The notes beneath the pieces were generated by a model. That model made no database searches. It was not told where the DNA came from and worked only from the letters and a program-made list of their open reading frames with translations. Below, in pieces: positions 1 to 9,484 of a DNA stretch of 33,492 nt (position 1 is its first letter; the number at the start of each line of letters is the position of its first letter). This DNA comes from Pseudomonadota bacterium (lineage in GTDB: Bacteria > Myxococcota_A > UBA9042 > GCA-2863065): contig SXOO01000184.1 of assembly GCA_005776725.1 (NCBI GenBank), positions 1 to 33,492 on the forward strand, given 5' to 3'. A program made the translations under genes and the position numbers.

Positions 1-144
1 AAGCAAGCCCTTGCGCAGCACCCTGCCGCTAAGCTGGAGAAAAGTACGATGCAGCATGAACGGCTCTCGCCGCTCGGCCAGCGCCTTCTCGAATCGGGCC
101 AGGCGCTCTCGTGGCCGTGGGCGTCGCTCATCGACCCGACCTGA
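1..144 (+). CDS. C-terminal end of an unidentified protein (partial)
   Basis: An open frame enters from the left edge and stops with TGA at 142-144, giving 47 residues that end in SWPWASLIDPT. No family is recognised. The opposite strand is also open over about the same stretch; one frame reads RERLARFEKALAERREPF, a plausible charged helix, so the coding strand is uncertain. An internal ATG lies at 49. Confidence 0.25.
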   Translation, partial: KQALAQHPAAKLEKSTMQHERLSPLGQRLLESGQALSWPWASLIDPT

Positions 145-196
145 CGAGATCGCGCCGCCGGCGCGTTCGAAGCCCTAATCGGACGGGCTACGGGCA

Positions 197-269
197 CCCG
201 TGCCCGTCAAGCTGAAGCGGTCGGGCGGCGGGTGGAAGATCGTTGTCTCTTCCCTTTGAGCTCAGGGCG
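197..269. repeat. 73-bp direct repeat, copy 1 (remnant of convergent gene tails)
   Basis: This stretch matches 6224-6296 at 67 of 73 positions. On the plus strand it reads VPVKLKRSGGGWKIVVSSL then TGA (200-259), like the last strand of a small alpha+beta domain. On the minus strand a second frame ends with TGA at 264-262 after DGMVRSVAAAP. The two stop codons share the palindrome TGAGCTCA. The plus-strand frame is closed upstream by TAA at 176, so this copy is a remnant and not a whole gene. From here to the gene at 409 there is little else except a 9-bp tandem GGTATCCAG near 330-347. Confidence 0.7.
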
Positions 270-408
270 CCGCCGCCACGCTCCGCACCATGCCGTCGCA
301 CTCGGCCTCGAAGCACGTTCTTCTCGTGGTATCCAGGGTATCCAGGCGCGCGGCTGGCGTGCCTGATACCCGCGCTGTAGCCTCCTATGCTCTATCAGAG
401 GGGGAATC

Positions 409-3400
409 ATGCGACTTTCCAGACTGGGCCTCACGCTCTTCGCGGCATCCCTGCCGTCCACTATCGGATGCGGCGCCTCCAGTGATCCCGTTGCCGCGAC
501 GCGGGACGACACCGAAACGAGCGGTGGCTCCGTGGGCTCAGACGCCGAGGTCACGAGCACCGAGACAGTGACCCCCGAGCCCGACGTCGGCACGGACCCG
601 GATGTTGGCACGGAGCCCGATGTTGGAACGGACCCGGATGTTGGCACTGACCCCGATGTTGGCACTGACCCCGATGTCGGCACGGACCCCGATGTCGGCA
701 CGGACCCCGATGTCGACACGGACCCCGATGTCGGCACGGACCCCGATGTGGGCACAGACGCCGACACCACGACAGACCCCGACACGGCGGCTGACCCCGA
801 CACCACCACCGACCCGGACACCAACTCCACGCCTGCGCCAAGCTGGGTCAACCTGACGTTCCCGCAGTCGGTTCTCTCGGGCGAACCGGCCAAGCTGCAG
901 TTCGAGTGGACCGATCCGGACGGAGATCTGGCGTCGGTTCGCGTCACGCGCTCGAACGTCCTCGGCAGCCGCTCGCTCGTGTTGAAGCCGGAGGCGCTGG
1001 GTCTCACGGGCATGGGCGGCCAGCTCTCGCTACCGATCCCGACGAAGGCGCTCCCATTCGGCGTCTCGAGCTACGAGATCGTCCTCCGCGACGCGAGCGG
1101 GAACGACTCGGCCCCCATCGTCTTCGACCTCGAGGTGATCGGCTCCGGTCTGGGCGCAGCGCCCGTCCTGACGGCGCTCGCCGCCGGGAGCGAGACCGTC
1201 GACCGACCCACTGGCAAAGGCAACGACTCTCGACCGGCCGTTGAGTTCGACTTCGCCGACGTTGAGGCCGACATTCAGCGCGTCCGGGTCACCGCGACGC
1301 CGCCGGGGGGCGATGCTCGCACGACCGAAACCCGCGCTTCCGCATGGGGTATCGCCGGAGCATCCGGGACGGCAAGCGGCCGGCCGCTCCGATTCACGGA
1401 GGCCGACATGCTCGGCGACTACGCCGTCGAGGTCACGCTGTTCGATGCGGCCGGCCATGCGAGCGCGTCGAGTTCGGTGGTCGTGACACTGGCGGCCACG
1501 GGCGGCGCGCAGGCCATTAAAGTTACAGGCGTTTTGCCTCCGGAAGGGGGGGCGGGCGCCGAGGTGCTCATCACAGGCGTCGGCTTCGACCTCGATCCGG
1601 TCGCGAACGCCGTCCACTTCGGCCCGTTGCGCGCGGAGGTCGTCGACGCCACCGAGACCGAGCTGAGAGTCCTGGTCCCGGACGGCGCCAGCACCGGGCC
1701 TCTGTTCGTCCGGACGCCCGGCGGCGTCACACAGCACAGCGAGCTGTTCGTCATTCCAGCACGCGTGAGCGTCGCCGCCGAGTCGTCGGTCGTAGCTGCC
1801 GGCGGGCTCCTCCCGTTCTCGGCGACCGTCGTCTCAATCCCTGGCGACGCCTTGGTGGAGTGGCGCGTGAACGGCGTCGTCGGTGGCGCCGTCGAGACCG
1901 GCACCATCGACCCCGACGGCCTGTACCACGCACCCGATGCCCCACCGGCAGGCGCGACGGTGGTCGTGTCGGCAGTCGTCGGCGCACTCTCCGGAGACGC
2001 GACCCTGACCATCACGCCGCCCCCGGGTGGGCCGGGTCAGGGGCTCGTCGTGGCCGTCAACGGCGGACGGGTCGAGTCCGAGGATGGAAGCGTGACGCTC
2101 GACGTGCCGGCTGGCTCGATCGCAGCGGACACGACGATCGGGGTGACCCCCATACCCTCGGGCGACCGGCCCCCCCCACCGGACGGGCGACGCACCGAAG
2201 CCGCCGTCGCGTTTGAGCCGTCGGGCCTCGTCTTCGACCTGCCCGCGCGCGTCACTATCACGCTCGACCACGCGTTCGCCCCCGGGACGTCGCTGGTGCT
2301 TCGAGAGTGGCTCCCTCTTACCGGCGACTTTGGACCGCCGAGCCCGGCGGTCGTGGACGACAGCGGCGTGCGCGCTTCGGCGTTCGTCTCCCACTTCTCG
2401 GACTTCGTGGTCGACTCCGAGCAGCGGCCGAGTGGTGCGCCGGCCCCGACGCTCACCGGGATCGCGCCCGCAGAGCTCACGGAGGGGACCCGCGCCCCGG
2501 TGCGAATCACCGGCACGGGCCTCACGCCGGAGCTGCGGGTCACGGTCCTGAAGGCGGGTCAGGTGACGGGCGACGTCTCCGCCACCGGCCTGCGCACGGT
2601 GGGCTCCGAGGCCGGGCTCACGCTCGACGTGCACGTCCTGCCGGGGCTCGGGGCCGGCGCGGTCGAGACATATACCCTACTGTTCACCACGCCGGAGGGA
2701 CTCGAGGCGAGCATCGACGTCACTGTCCGAGGCCTCGCGGAGTGGCAGGTGCCTGCAGGTCAGTCGGTGACGGTCTCCGACTCCACGCTGGCGACCTACT
2801 CCTCCGTGGACATCCAGGGCACGGTCCTCGTCGCCGCGGACATCCTCGATGTGGTGGCGACGCGTCGCGTGACGATCTCCGGAACGATTGCGGCGCAGGG
2901 CGCACCCGGCCTCTCCGCGACAGGTCAGGGCGGCGCGGCGACGGCCGGGACGTCGGGCGCGGGCGGGCGCGGCCGTGACGGTGACTTCGACGATGAAGAC
3001 AGCTGGGGCGGCAACGGGGTCCCGTGTTGGGGCCCGAGCGCCGAGTGTTCGCAGGTCCGCCAGCTCGCGGCGCTCGGTGGCGCTCCGGGCGAAGACGTCG
3101 GGGTCCTCAGCTCGATCCTCAGCGCCATCGTCGATCTCGTCGGGTGCGCCTTTGGGAGCGTCGTCTCGTGCATCTCGCTGATCGCCGACGTCGTTGCGAT
3201 CGTCGAAGACATGGGAGATCTCAGCGAGAACAGCGGCCACGGGCGCGGGGGGCTCGGCGCCGCGTACGGCGGAAGCGGGGGCGGTGGTGGCGGCGGCGGC
3301 GAGAACGATTACCTGCTGGTCTCGGTCAGTGGTGGCGGCGGCGGCTCGGGTGGCGAGCCCGGCGCGTCGGTGCGCATCCTGTCCGCGGGCAACGTCACGC

Positions 3401-6192
3401 TGGACGGCGCGATCTCGACCGCGGGCGGCGCCGGCGGCAACGGCTCCCAGGTCGGCATCGCCGAGCTGAACCTCGTCTTTTTCGACATCGAGCTCGGAGC
3501 AGCCAGTGGCTTTGGGGGCGGCGGCGGCGGCGGTGGGGCGAGCGGCTCGCTCCTCCTGACGTCCGGCACGCGCATCCAGCGAGGGTCCAGCGCGTCGGTG
3601 ATCTCGGCGTCCGGCACGGGCGGCACCGGAGGCTACATCGAGCTCGAGGACGACGCCGAGGCCACTCGCCAGTACTTCTTCCGCAGCGGCGTCGGCGGAC
3701 GCGGGCGCGCCGGGACGCGCCGCTTCAGCGACGCGGCACTTGAGGCCGGCCTCCCGGTGCTGGACCCGGCCACCCTCGACAGTGGCGTCACCGGCCGGGC
3801 GATCCACCTCGTCCGCGTCAGGAGCTCGGAGACAGGCCTGGCGGTCCAGGTGGTCAGGGACGATGGTCAGGCGACGGTCACGCCGCTCGCGCTCGTCGGG
3901 GACACCTTCGAGGCGACCATCGCGCTCTCTCCCGGCTTCAACACGGTCGCCGTCGGCAAGGTCAGCGTCGTCCTCGGCACGTTCGGGGCCATCACCCCGG
4001 CGCTGCTGCAGAAGCGCGTGCTGCTTATCGCCTCCGACGCGGACGCCGACGGGCTCTCCGACGAGGACGAGGCGGCTCTCGGGACCGACCCGAACGATCG
4101 CGACTCGGATGACGACGGTGTCGGCGACGGCGCCGAGGTGGCCGCGGGAACGAGCCCGTTGAACGACGACACCGACGGCGACGGCCTACCCGACGCGGTC
4201 GAGATTGCGCTGGGTCTCGATCCCGACGCCGACGACGGCGACGGCGACGGCTTCAGCGACGGCCTCGAGGTGGTCGTGGGGACGAACGCAGGTTCGGCGC
4301 TCAGCAAGCCCACGGCCATCCCCGCTGGCCTCCTGTTTGCGCAACGAGGCGCCGATCTCGCGCTCCTCGACCCGAACACCGGGCTCATCGGAACCATCGG
4401 CAGACCGGCAGAGGGGCTCGGCTTCGGCGTCGCGGCCGGAAAGGGCGCCGCGCTCTACATCGCGACCCTCACCGAGCTCGCGAAGGCGAATCGCCTCACC
4501 GCGGTGCCGACTCTGATTGGTGCCTATGGTTCGGACGGCGGCCTGCCGATCCGCACCACGACGATCGCTTGGCACCCCGTCGAGGAGGCGCTCTATGGGG
4601 TGGAGCTCGGCCCAAGCCCGAGCTTCGCGCCGACGGGCCAGCTGCTGCGCGTGAGCCCGACGACCGGCGCTGCCAAGCGAGTCGGCGCAGCGTTGCCCGA
4701 CCCGATCCACGCGCTCGCGTTCGACGCCGCGGGCGTCCTCTGGGCCACGCTCGGAAGCGACGCTGCCAGCGACCGCCTCGTGCGGATCGACCCGGCCACG
4801 GGAGCGCTGGTCGAGGTGATGGGCCCCCTCGGCGTGACCGGCGCGTTCGGACTGGCCCACACCGGCGGGTCGCTTTGGGCGACCGCCACGGACGGCGCGG
4901 AGACCGCCCTCTTGACCGTCGACCCGCTCACCGGCGTCGCGACCGAGACGAGCTCCCTGCCGGGCGTCGTCTACGATCTCTCGCCCGGCGCCGCTCCCGG
5001 CGCGCCTGCCGCGGGGTGCACCGCCCCGCCCGGTGGACCGGACTGCAACGGCAACGGCACCCCCGACGCGTGCGATGTCCTGCCGATGTTCGAACTCAGG
5101 CAGCAGATCGCGCTCGGCGCCTCCGGGGCGCTCGTCGCCGGCGATGTCGACGACGACCTGGACGTGGACCTAATCACCCACGGCACCGGCGGCACGGTCT
5201 TGCTCGAGAACAAAGGCGACGGAACGTTCGAGGCCCCCGTAGTCATCGACCCCGTCGCCGGCGGGCTCGCCGTCGGAGACCTCGACGGTGATCTCGACCT
5301 CGACCTTGCCATCACGGACAAGCCGAAAGACATGCTCCGCGTCCTGGAGAACGACGGGCTCGGGAGCTTCACGTATGCCTTCGCCGTGCCGGTCGGCCCC
5401 GACCCCGTGAGCGTGGCGCTCGGAGACTGGAATACGGACGACCAGCTCGACTTCGTCACGGGAAACGAGGGGATCCCGCTCTTCTTCGGACCGGTTCACG
5501 CCGGCATCTCGGTCTCGAACGGGACCACCGGCGTGGGCGGCAACGGCTTCACCGAGCCCGCCAATTACCCGGAGGTGTTCCGCGTGGAGCGGGTGCTCGG
5601 CGCGGACCTCGACGGAGACGACGCCCCCGAGATCGTCGCGTACACGGGGGGCGCAGCACGCATCTATCGGAACGATGGCACTGGAGCGTTCACTCCGGCC
5701 AACGAGGCGCTGGCCGTCTATTCGGTCTGGAGCTTCTTTCTGGTCGATGTCGATGGAGACACCGATCTCGACCTCGTCGGCGGCTCAGCGTTGTGGCTGA
5801 ACGACGGCGACGCCGTGTTCACCGCGGGTCAGAGCCTCCCTTCGTCGGTCTCCGCAGCGGGCGACTTCGACGCCGACGGCGACGTGGACTTCGCTGGAAG
5901 CACCGGTTCCACCGGTGGGGCCTCAGTGCGCCTGAGCGTCTTCGACAACGACGGTATGGGCGTGTTCACGCCGCGGCACGCTGGCGTCTCCACGCTCGGC
6001 GGCTACGGCACGACCGCGACGGTGACCGCGGACTTTGACGCGGACGGCACCCTGGACACGGCAATCACCAGCTACGGCTTCACGTCCGGCGGCGCCGGCG
6101 GGCAGTTCTTCTCGGGCGTGAACATCTTCTCGAACCGCGGCTTCGGCGGCTACGACACCAACGCGTCCGGCGTCCCGGACAGCTGCGAGTGA
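409..6192 (+). CDS. Giant multidomain surface lipoprotein with IPT/TIG, ZU5-like, TSP3 and FG-GAP repeats
   Basis: The 1927-residue product begins with a lipoprotein signal (lipobox TIGC, Cys21), so it is probably anchored in the outer membrane. A purine-rich site (GAGGGGG) lies just before the ATG. Order of parts: ten PDVGTD-type repeats (about residues 58-117); Ig-like segments; IPT/TIG-like domain (about 371-447); ZU5-like domain (about 547-670); second IPT/TIG (about 678-777); a glycine-rich region with GGGGGGG runs (about 838-1098); thrombospondin-3 type Asp-rich calcium repeats (about 1207-1295); a propeller-like stretch; the motif DCNGNGTPDACD (about 1544); and FG-GAP/VCBS repeats (about 1578-1890). 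It ends NASGVPDSCE, echoing the DCNGNGTPDACD motif. The parts suggest a calcium-binding adhesin or structural surface protein; no catalytic motif is seen. It is flanked on both sides by copies of the 73-bp repeat. Domain calls are by eye. Confidence 0.93.
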   Translation: MRLSRLGLTLFAASLPSTIGCGASSDPVAATRDDTETSGGSVGSDAEVTSTETVTPEPDVGTDPDVGTEPDVGTDPDVGTDPDVGTDPDVGTDPDVGTDPDVDTDPDVGTDPDVGTDADTTTDPDTAADPDTTTDPDTNSTPAPSWVNLTFPQSVLSGEPAKLQFEWTDPDGDLASVRVTRSNVLGSRSLVLKPEALGLTGMGGQLSLPIPTKALPFGVSSYEIVLRDASGNDSAPIVFDLEVIGSGLGAAPVLTALAAGSETVDRPTGKGNDSRPAVEFDFADVEADIQRVRVTATPPGGDARTTETRASAWGIAGASGTASGRPLRFTEADMLGDYAVEVTLFDAAGHASASSSVVVTLAATGGAQAIKVTGVLPPEGGAGAEVLITGVGFDLDPVANAVHFGPLRAEVVDATETELRVLVPDGASTGPLFVRTPGGVTQHSELFVIPARVSVAAESSVVAAGGLLPFSATVVSIPGDALVEWRVNGVVGGAVETGTIDPDGLYHAPDAPPAGATVVVSAVVGALSGDATLTITPPPGGPGQGLVVAVNGGRVESEDGSVTLDVPAGSIAADTTIGVTPIPSGDRPPPPDGRRTEAAVAFEPSGLVFDLPARVTITLDHAFAPGTSLVLREWLPLTGDFGPPSPAVVDDSGVRASAFVSHFSDFVVDSEQRPSGAPAPTLTGIAPAELTEGTRAPVRITGTGLTPELRVTVLKAGQVTGDVSATGLRTVGSEAGLTLDVHVLPGLGAGAVETYTLLFTTPEGLEASIDVTVRGLAEWQVPAGQSVTVSDSTLATYSSVDIQGTVLVAADILDVVATRRVTISGTIAAQGAPGLSATGQGGAATAGTSGAGGRGRDGDFDDEDSWGGNGVPCWGPSAECSQVRQLAALGGAPGEDVGVLSSILSAIVDLVGCAFGSVVSCISLIADVVAIVEDMGDLSENSGHGRGGLGAAYGGSGGGGGGGGENDYLLVSVSGGGGGSGGEPGASVRILSAGNVTLDGAISTAGGAGGNGSQVGIAELNLVFFDIELGAASGFGGGGGGGGASGSLLLTSGTRIQRGSSASVISASGTGGTGGYIELEDDAEATRQYFFRSGVGGRGRAGTRRFSDAALEAGLPVLDPATLDSGVTGRAIHLVRVRSSETGLAVQVVRDDGQATVTPLALVGDTFEATIALSPGFNTVAVGKVSVVLGTFGAITPALLQKRVLLIASDADADGLSDEDEAALGTDPNDRDSDDDGVGDGAEVAAGTSPLNDDTDGDGLPDAVEIALGLDPDADDGDGDGFSDGLEVVVGTNAGSALSKPTAIPAGLLFAQRGADLALLDPNTGLIGTIGRPAEGLGFGVAAGKGAALYIATLTELAKANRLTAVPTLIGAYGSDGGLPIRTTTIAWHPVEEALYGVELGPSPSFAPTGQLLRVSPTTGAAKRVGAALPDPIHALAFDAAGVLWATLGSDAASDRLVRIDPATGALVEVMGPLGVTGAFGLAHTGGSLWATATDGAETALLTVDPLTGVATETSSLPGVVYDLSPGAAPGAPAAGCTAPPGGPDCNGNGTPDACDVLPMFELRQQIALGASGALVAGDVDDDLDVDLITHGTGGTVLLENKGDGTFEAPVVIDPVAGGLAVGDLDGDLDLDLAITDKPKDMLRVLENDGLGSFTYAFAVPVGPDPVSVALGDWNTDDQLDFVTGNEGIPLFFGPVHAGISVSNGTTGVGGNGFTEPANYPEVFRVERVLGADLDGDDAPEIVAYTGGAARIYRNDGTGAFTPANEALAVYSVWSFFLVDVDGDTDLDLVGGSALWLNDGDAVFTAGQSLPSSVSAAGDFDADGDVDFAGSTGSTGGASVRLSVFDNDGMGVFTPRHAGVSTLGGYGTTATVTADFDADGTLDTAITSYGFTSGGAGGQFFSGVNIFSNRGFGGYDTNASGVPDSCE
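580..759 (+). repeat. Ten 18-bp tandem repeats encoding PDVGTD
   Basis: Ten consecutive 18-bp units of the form CCC GAT GTC GGC ACG GAC, differing mainly at third positions. They code for an acidic tether between the lipidated cysteine and the folded part of the protein. The near-identical units make this tract prone to length change. Confidence 0.9.
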
Positions 6193-6220
6193 ACCGCAGT
6201 CTGAAGGCGCAAGAAGACGC

Positions 6221-6286
6221 ATGCCCGTACCCGTCAAGCTGAAGCGGTCCGGCCGCGAGTGGAAGATCGTCGTCTCTTCCCTCTGA
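6221..6286 (+). pseudogene. 21-codon gene tail, second copy of the repeat
   Basis: ATG at 6221 opens MPVPVKLKRSGREWKIVVSSL and stops at 6284-6286. It matches copy 1 at 200-259; four of the six base differences in the 73-bp pair are silent in this frame, which suggests the sequence was once under protein-level selection. On its own it is too short to fold, so it is most likely the C-terminus of a longer ancestral protein. No start signal of note precedes it. Confidence 0.45.
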
Positions 6287-6296
6287 GCTCAGGGCG
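6224..6296. repeat. 73-bp direct repeat, copy 2
   Basis: Matches 197-269 at 67 of 73 positions. Like copy 1 it holds two convergent stop codons within TGAGCTCA (6284-6291). The pair of copies brackets the 1927-codon gene. Confidence 0.75.
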
Positions 6297-6442
6297 AAGC
6301 GGCGACGGTCCACACCACGCCATCACGGTCGCCGACCAAGACGCCGCCGTCTCCCGGGAGGGCGGCGATGACCGGGTCGCACCCCGGCGCCGCCGTGTGG
6401 ATGACTCTGGGAGTCCCGTCCTCGCGGTTGGCACTCCATATC
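6289..6442 (-). pseudogene. C-terminal fragment of a beta-propeller-like protein
   Basis: Read on the minus strand, this frame gives WSANREDGTPRVIHTAAPGC, then DPVIAALPGDGGVLVGDRDG, then VVWTVAASP and a TGA at 6291-6289. The pattern of a hydrophobic strand, Gly/Asp turn, then GVVWTV resembles the last blade of a WD40 or PQQ-like propeller. An in-frame TAG lies just upstream on the minus strand, so only about 49 codons remain open. Its tail converges on the 21-codon frame above. A shorter relic of the same tail (DGMVRSVAAAP) is at 264 on the minus strand. Confidence 0.4.
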
Positions 6443-6722
6443 TATCGCTTGGTGCCCAGCGCCGACGACTACCGAGCTCGGGGCGCGGACCCGCGCGGAT
6501 AGGTGCCACGAATCACTCGAGCAGGGTAGCTGGCGCCCGGAGGCGGGTCCAGCCGCCGGTGGAGGGGCTCGAAGTGGTCTGGAGCGCCCTCAGTCGTGGT
6601 GCTGCGGGGTGTCGGTCTTGTGCCGCCACGCCGGTCCGGGGCGTTTCTGAGGCGGGGAAGCGAGGCGGCGGAGCGTTTGGGCGTCTCGGGCAAGGCGGTG
6701 CAATGCCGCGGCGTGCGGAGCG

Positions 6723-8010
6723 TCAGGACGGGGCGTCGGCTCGCGGTGCGCGGCGCTGGGTCTTGCGGCGGGGCGCCCGGTTCTGGGTCTGATCCGTTCG
6801 ACCTGCTCTCCGTGGCGGGCCACGCGGGGCCCGGTGCGGGGCGAGGTGCCCCGAGGCGATGAGCGCGGCCGCGATGGCCTCGATCACGTCGGGGACCTTC
6901 CGCACCATGGCCACGATGCGGAAGGTCCCGCCGCAGGGGCATTGTCGCGGGTCGAGGGAGAGCACACGCTTCATCAGCTCAGCCTACGAGAGGCGGTCCG
7001 GTCGCGGCGGCCCGACGGGTCGCTCCGGGGTTTCGGGGGGTGGTCTTGGGAGTACCAGGGGCCCGTGGGCGGCATGGGGCGCGATGACGCCGAGGTCCCG
7101 GACCGCGACGAATCGGGGTGGCGGCACCAGCGCGGCGAGCCGCGCGAGGAAGGCCATCGGCGTGTATTCGATTGCGACGGTTCCTCGGCTCCACTCGTCC
7201 GCTTCAGGTCGACCACGACGTTCCCGTTCCCGCGGAGGTTGAGGCGGGAGAGCGGCAGCGGAGCCCGCGCGAGGTAGCGCAGCAGTCGTTCGAGCGCGTC
7301 TCGGGCGTGGGCCGGGATGGCGACGCCCGCGTGCACGTCGAATCCCTGTGCCGAGCGGGCGCAGAGCGGGCTCTTGGGCCCGGGAGGGGGCGCGGCCGCC
7401 GCTCTGGTGCGAGAGGCGGGTCTCGAGGGACGGCTTTGCCGTGGCGAGACGCGCCAGGATGCCGCGGACACGCTCTGCGTCCTCTGCGGCCGGCACTCGG
7501 GTCCTGCGCTCGAGAAGCCGGAGCACATCGCGCTCCACCTGATCCGCCACGGCCTGGACTTCGGCCCGTTTGGGAGCGCGGGTCGTCACGGCGCGAGCGC
7601 GGGCCTCTGGGCTGGGCCGTGGCGGCCCCTCAGACCCCCGCGGGCTGGCCGGCGGCACCCTTCTCGGCGCCGATGCGCTCAGCGCAGCGGAGCATGGTGC
7701 GCGTAGCACAAGCGAACACGCCGTTCAGGAGGTCGCGGTCGAAGGCGACGGCCATGCGCAGCGCGAAGGGGAGGCTGATGACCCATTGGCGATAGGGGAC
7801 GCGCGGTAGGAGGCGGTCGACCGCATAGGCGGCCAGCTGGGCCATCCTCGCCCCCGCGCAGGTTGGACAAATGCTCGTCTTGCGGGAGAACGGAACGATG
7901 CGCGGAGCGCGGCACTTGGGCCAATGGACTTGGGAGCGCTCGCCGAGCTGGGCCAGGGGCCCGAGCGGCGAAGTGGAACGTGTAGAACAACGAGTTTCAC
8001 TTGAACCCCG
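6723..8010 (-). pseudogene. Decayed IS91-family transposase, catalytic middle deleted
   Basis: Pieces of one protein are spread over three minus-strand frames. From about 7930 down to 7640: the N-terminal zinc-binding region (CPTCAGARMAQLAAYAVDRL, then PRVPYRQWVISLPFALR). From about 7590 to 7450: AEVQAVADQVERDVLRLLER. From about 7340 to 7190: GFDVHAGVAIPAHARDALER and LLRYLARAPLPLSRLNLRG. From about 7160 to 7060: FLARLAALVPPPRF and GVIAPHA. From 6974: LDPRQCPCGGTFRIVAMV. The order and motifs are those of IS91/Y2-type transposases. At least three frame changes are needed, a zinc-ligand cysteine appears replaced (PFSRKT), and no HxH (HUH) motif is found between the first two pieces, where it should lie. 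The element cannot be active by itself. From 6442 to 6723 I see only further decayed sequence. Confidence 0.85.
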
Positions 8011-8086
8011 CATCGAGTACTACCGCCGGCTCGACTGAGGCGCGGCCCGCGTGCGGGCTCGGCCGCCCCCCGGGGTCTCCAGTGTT

Positions 8087-8686
8087 TCAGGGCACCACAG
8101 CCGCCGACTTGTCGCTCCCGGTCCGCCCGCAGGGATCAGTGGCCGTGGCCGTCACCGCCCAGCGACCGGGCCCGTACGGGTCCCATTGAAACAGCACCGA
8201 GAGCTCCTCTACCGCGCCGTCGACCCGATGGAGAGGAGCTCGCGCTCCGAACACCACCGTGCGCGACGTGCTGCGCTGGGCGCATCCCGGCGCTCCGTCG
8301 ATATCCACGGGCTCACCGGTGGTCACGCCGCCCACCGTGGGGCACGGGCCAGCGGTCTCGGTGGACACGACGAAGTGGACCCTCAACAGCTGGGTTTGTT
8401 CGCCGAGGCTGACCGGCGCCGGGTTCGCGACGCGGATCGCGAGGAAGCTGTGGCTGCCGCCCTGCGGGCCGTGCTCCAACGCGGGGAGCTCCCCGGACGG
8501 CAGCTCTTTGAATGCGGAGGTCCCCGTGCCGAGCGTGACCAGCAACGGCCCGGTCAGCGTGCAGGTGGGATCGAGGGCGAAGAGGTCTTCGGTGGGGCTG
8601 CACCCGACGTTGTCGATGTCGCAGGGCACCTCGGTCTCGCACCCCGCGAGGACGAGACAGCACAACACAAGCACCGCCGACCTCAT
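8087..8686 (-). CDS. Small lipoprotein of unknown function
   Basis: 199 residues starting MRSAVLVLCCLVLAGC, with lipobox LAGC and acylated Cys16. The mature part has several cysteines (CETEVPCDIDNVGC near the N-terminus; further Cys at CTLTGP, GPCPT, APGCAQ, DPCGR) that could form disulfides in the periplasm or on the cell surface. No known domain is recognised. Its ATG overlaps the stop of the WYL regulator gene by 4 nt (ATGA), so the two are translationally coupled and probably share a transcript. Confidence 0.85.
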   Translation of the reverse strand: MRSAVLVLCCLVLAGCETEVPCDIDNVGCSPTEDLFALDPTCTLTGPLLVTLGTGTSAFKELPSGELPALEHGPQGGSHSFLAIRVANPAPVSLGEQTQLLRVHFVVSTETAGPCPTVGGVTTGEPVDIDGAPGCAQRSTSRTVVFGARAPLHRVDGAVEELSVLFQWDPYGPGRWAVTATATDPCGRTGSDKSAAVVP

Positions 8687-9396
8687 AACGGCCCCCCCGA
8701 ATCCTCGTTGGCGGTGTGGAGCAGGAACGCGTCGAGGCTCACGCCGTCAGCCACGGGGTAAGCCTCGAGCAGCTTCGAGCGCTCGATCCGGTCCGGCCGG
8801 AAGCTGCGGTAGTCGCCGCGGAGCTCACACCACGCGGCCACCGACCAGCGGTCGCCCCAGAAGAAGAGCCCCACGGGGCGGATCACCCGGCTCGAGGTCT
8901 CCCCGTCGGCGCGCGTGTAGTCCACCTCCAGGCGACGGCGCTCGGAGATCGCTCGGCGTAGCACAGCCAGGTCCGCCGACGCGCGGTCGCCTCGGGCCCT
9001 GCGCGCCGCCAGCGAGTGGCGCGGCGCAAACAACGGGACCTGGGCCACCGCATCCCGGAGCGGCTTCGGGACCACGCCCTCGACCTTGGCGAGGACGGAG
9101 CGCGCGGCCTGGGAGAGCTCGCGATCGCCAAAGGCCTGGACCATCCGCGCGCCGAGGACCAGCGCCTCGAGCTCGGTAGTACCGAAGGCCAGCGGCGGGA
9201 GCTCGTAGCTCTTGTCGAGCGCGTAGCCGATCCCGGGCTCGCCGCGCACTGGCACTCCGGAGGCCGCGAGGTCTGCGATGTCGCGATAGACGGTGCGCAC
9301 GCTGACCGACAGCTCGCCCGCGAGCGCGTCAGCCGTGGTGAGGCGCGTCCTACGAAGGAGCTGAACGAGCTGGAACAGGCGGTCGGCGCGGCGCAC
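8683..9396 (-). CDS. HTH-11/WYL-domain transcriptional regulator (YafY-like)
   Basis: About 237 residues from the GTG at 9396, which gives the N-terminus VRRADRLFQLVQLLRRTRLT that is standard for this family; a TTG at 9414 would add six residues. The N-terminal DeoR/HTH_11 winged helix includes SVSVRTVYRDIADL, with the recognition helix. A WYL domain follows (about residues 125-225), with IRPVGLFFWGDRWSVAAWCE and GDYRSFRPDRI; the signature W-Y-L is altered to W-S-V. WYL domains sense ligands such as nucleic acids or small molecules and often control nearby genes. It sits between a polytopic membrane protein and a lipoprotein, all on the minus strand. Its target cannot be told from the sequence. 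Confidence 0.88.
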   Translation of the reverse strand: MRRADRLFQLVQLLRRTRLTTADALAGELSVSVRTVYRDIADLAASGVPVRGEPGIGYALDKSYELPPLAFGTTELEALVLGARMVQAFGDRELSQAARSVLAKVEGVVPKPLRDAVAQVPLFAPRHSLAARRARGDRASADLAVLRRAISERRRLEVDYTRADGETSSRVIRPVGLFFWGDRWSVAAWCELRGDYRSFRPDRIERSKLLEAYPVADGVSLDAFLLHTANEDSGGPL

Positions 9397-9484
9397 GCCC
9401 GGAGACTGCCCCAAGTGGCCGCGCGTGTCATGAGTGCGCCGACGCGAGCGCTCGCGGCTCGAGCTGTGGGGGGCCCGAAGGGGC

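Noticed and set aside
580..759. Regular 18-bp repeats as a possible CRISPR array
   Set aside because: There are no spacers; the units are contiguous, in frame and encode PDVGTD.
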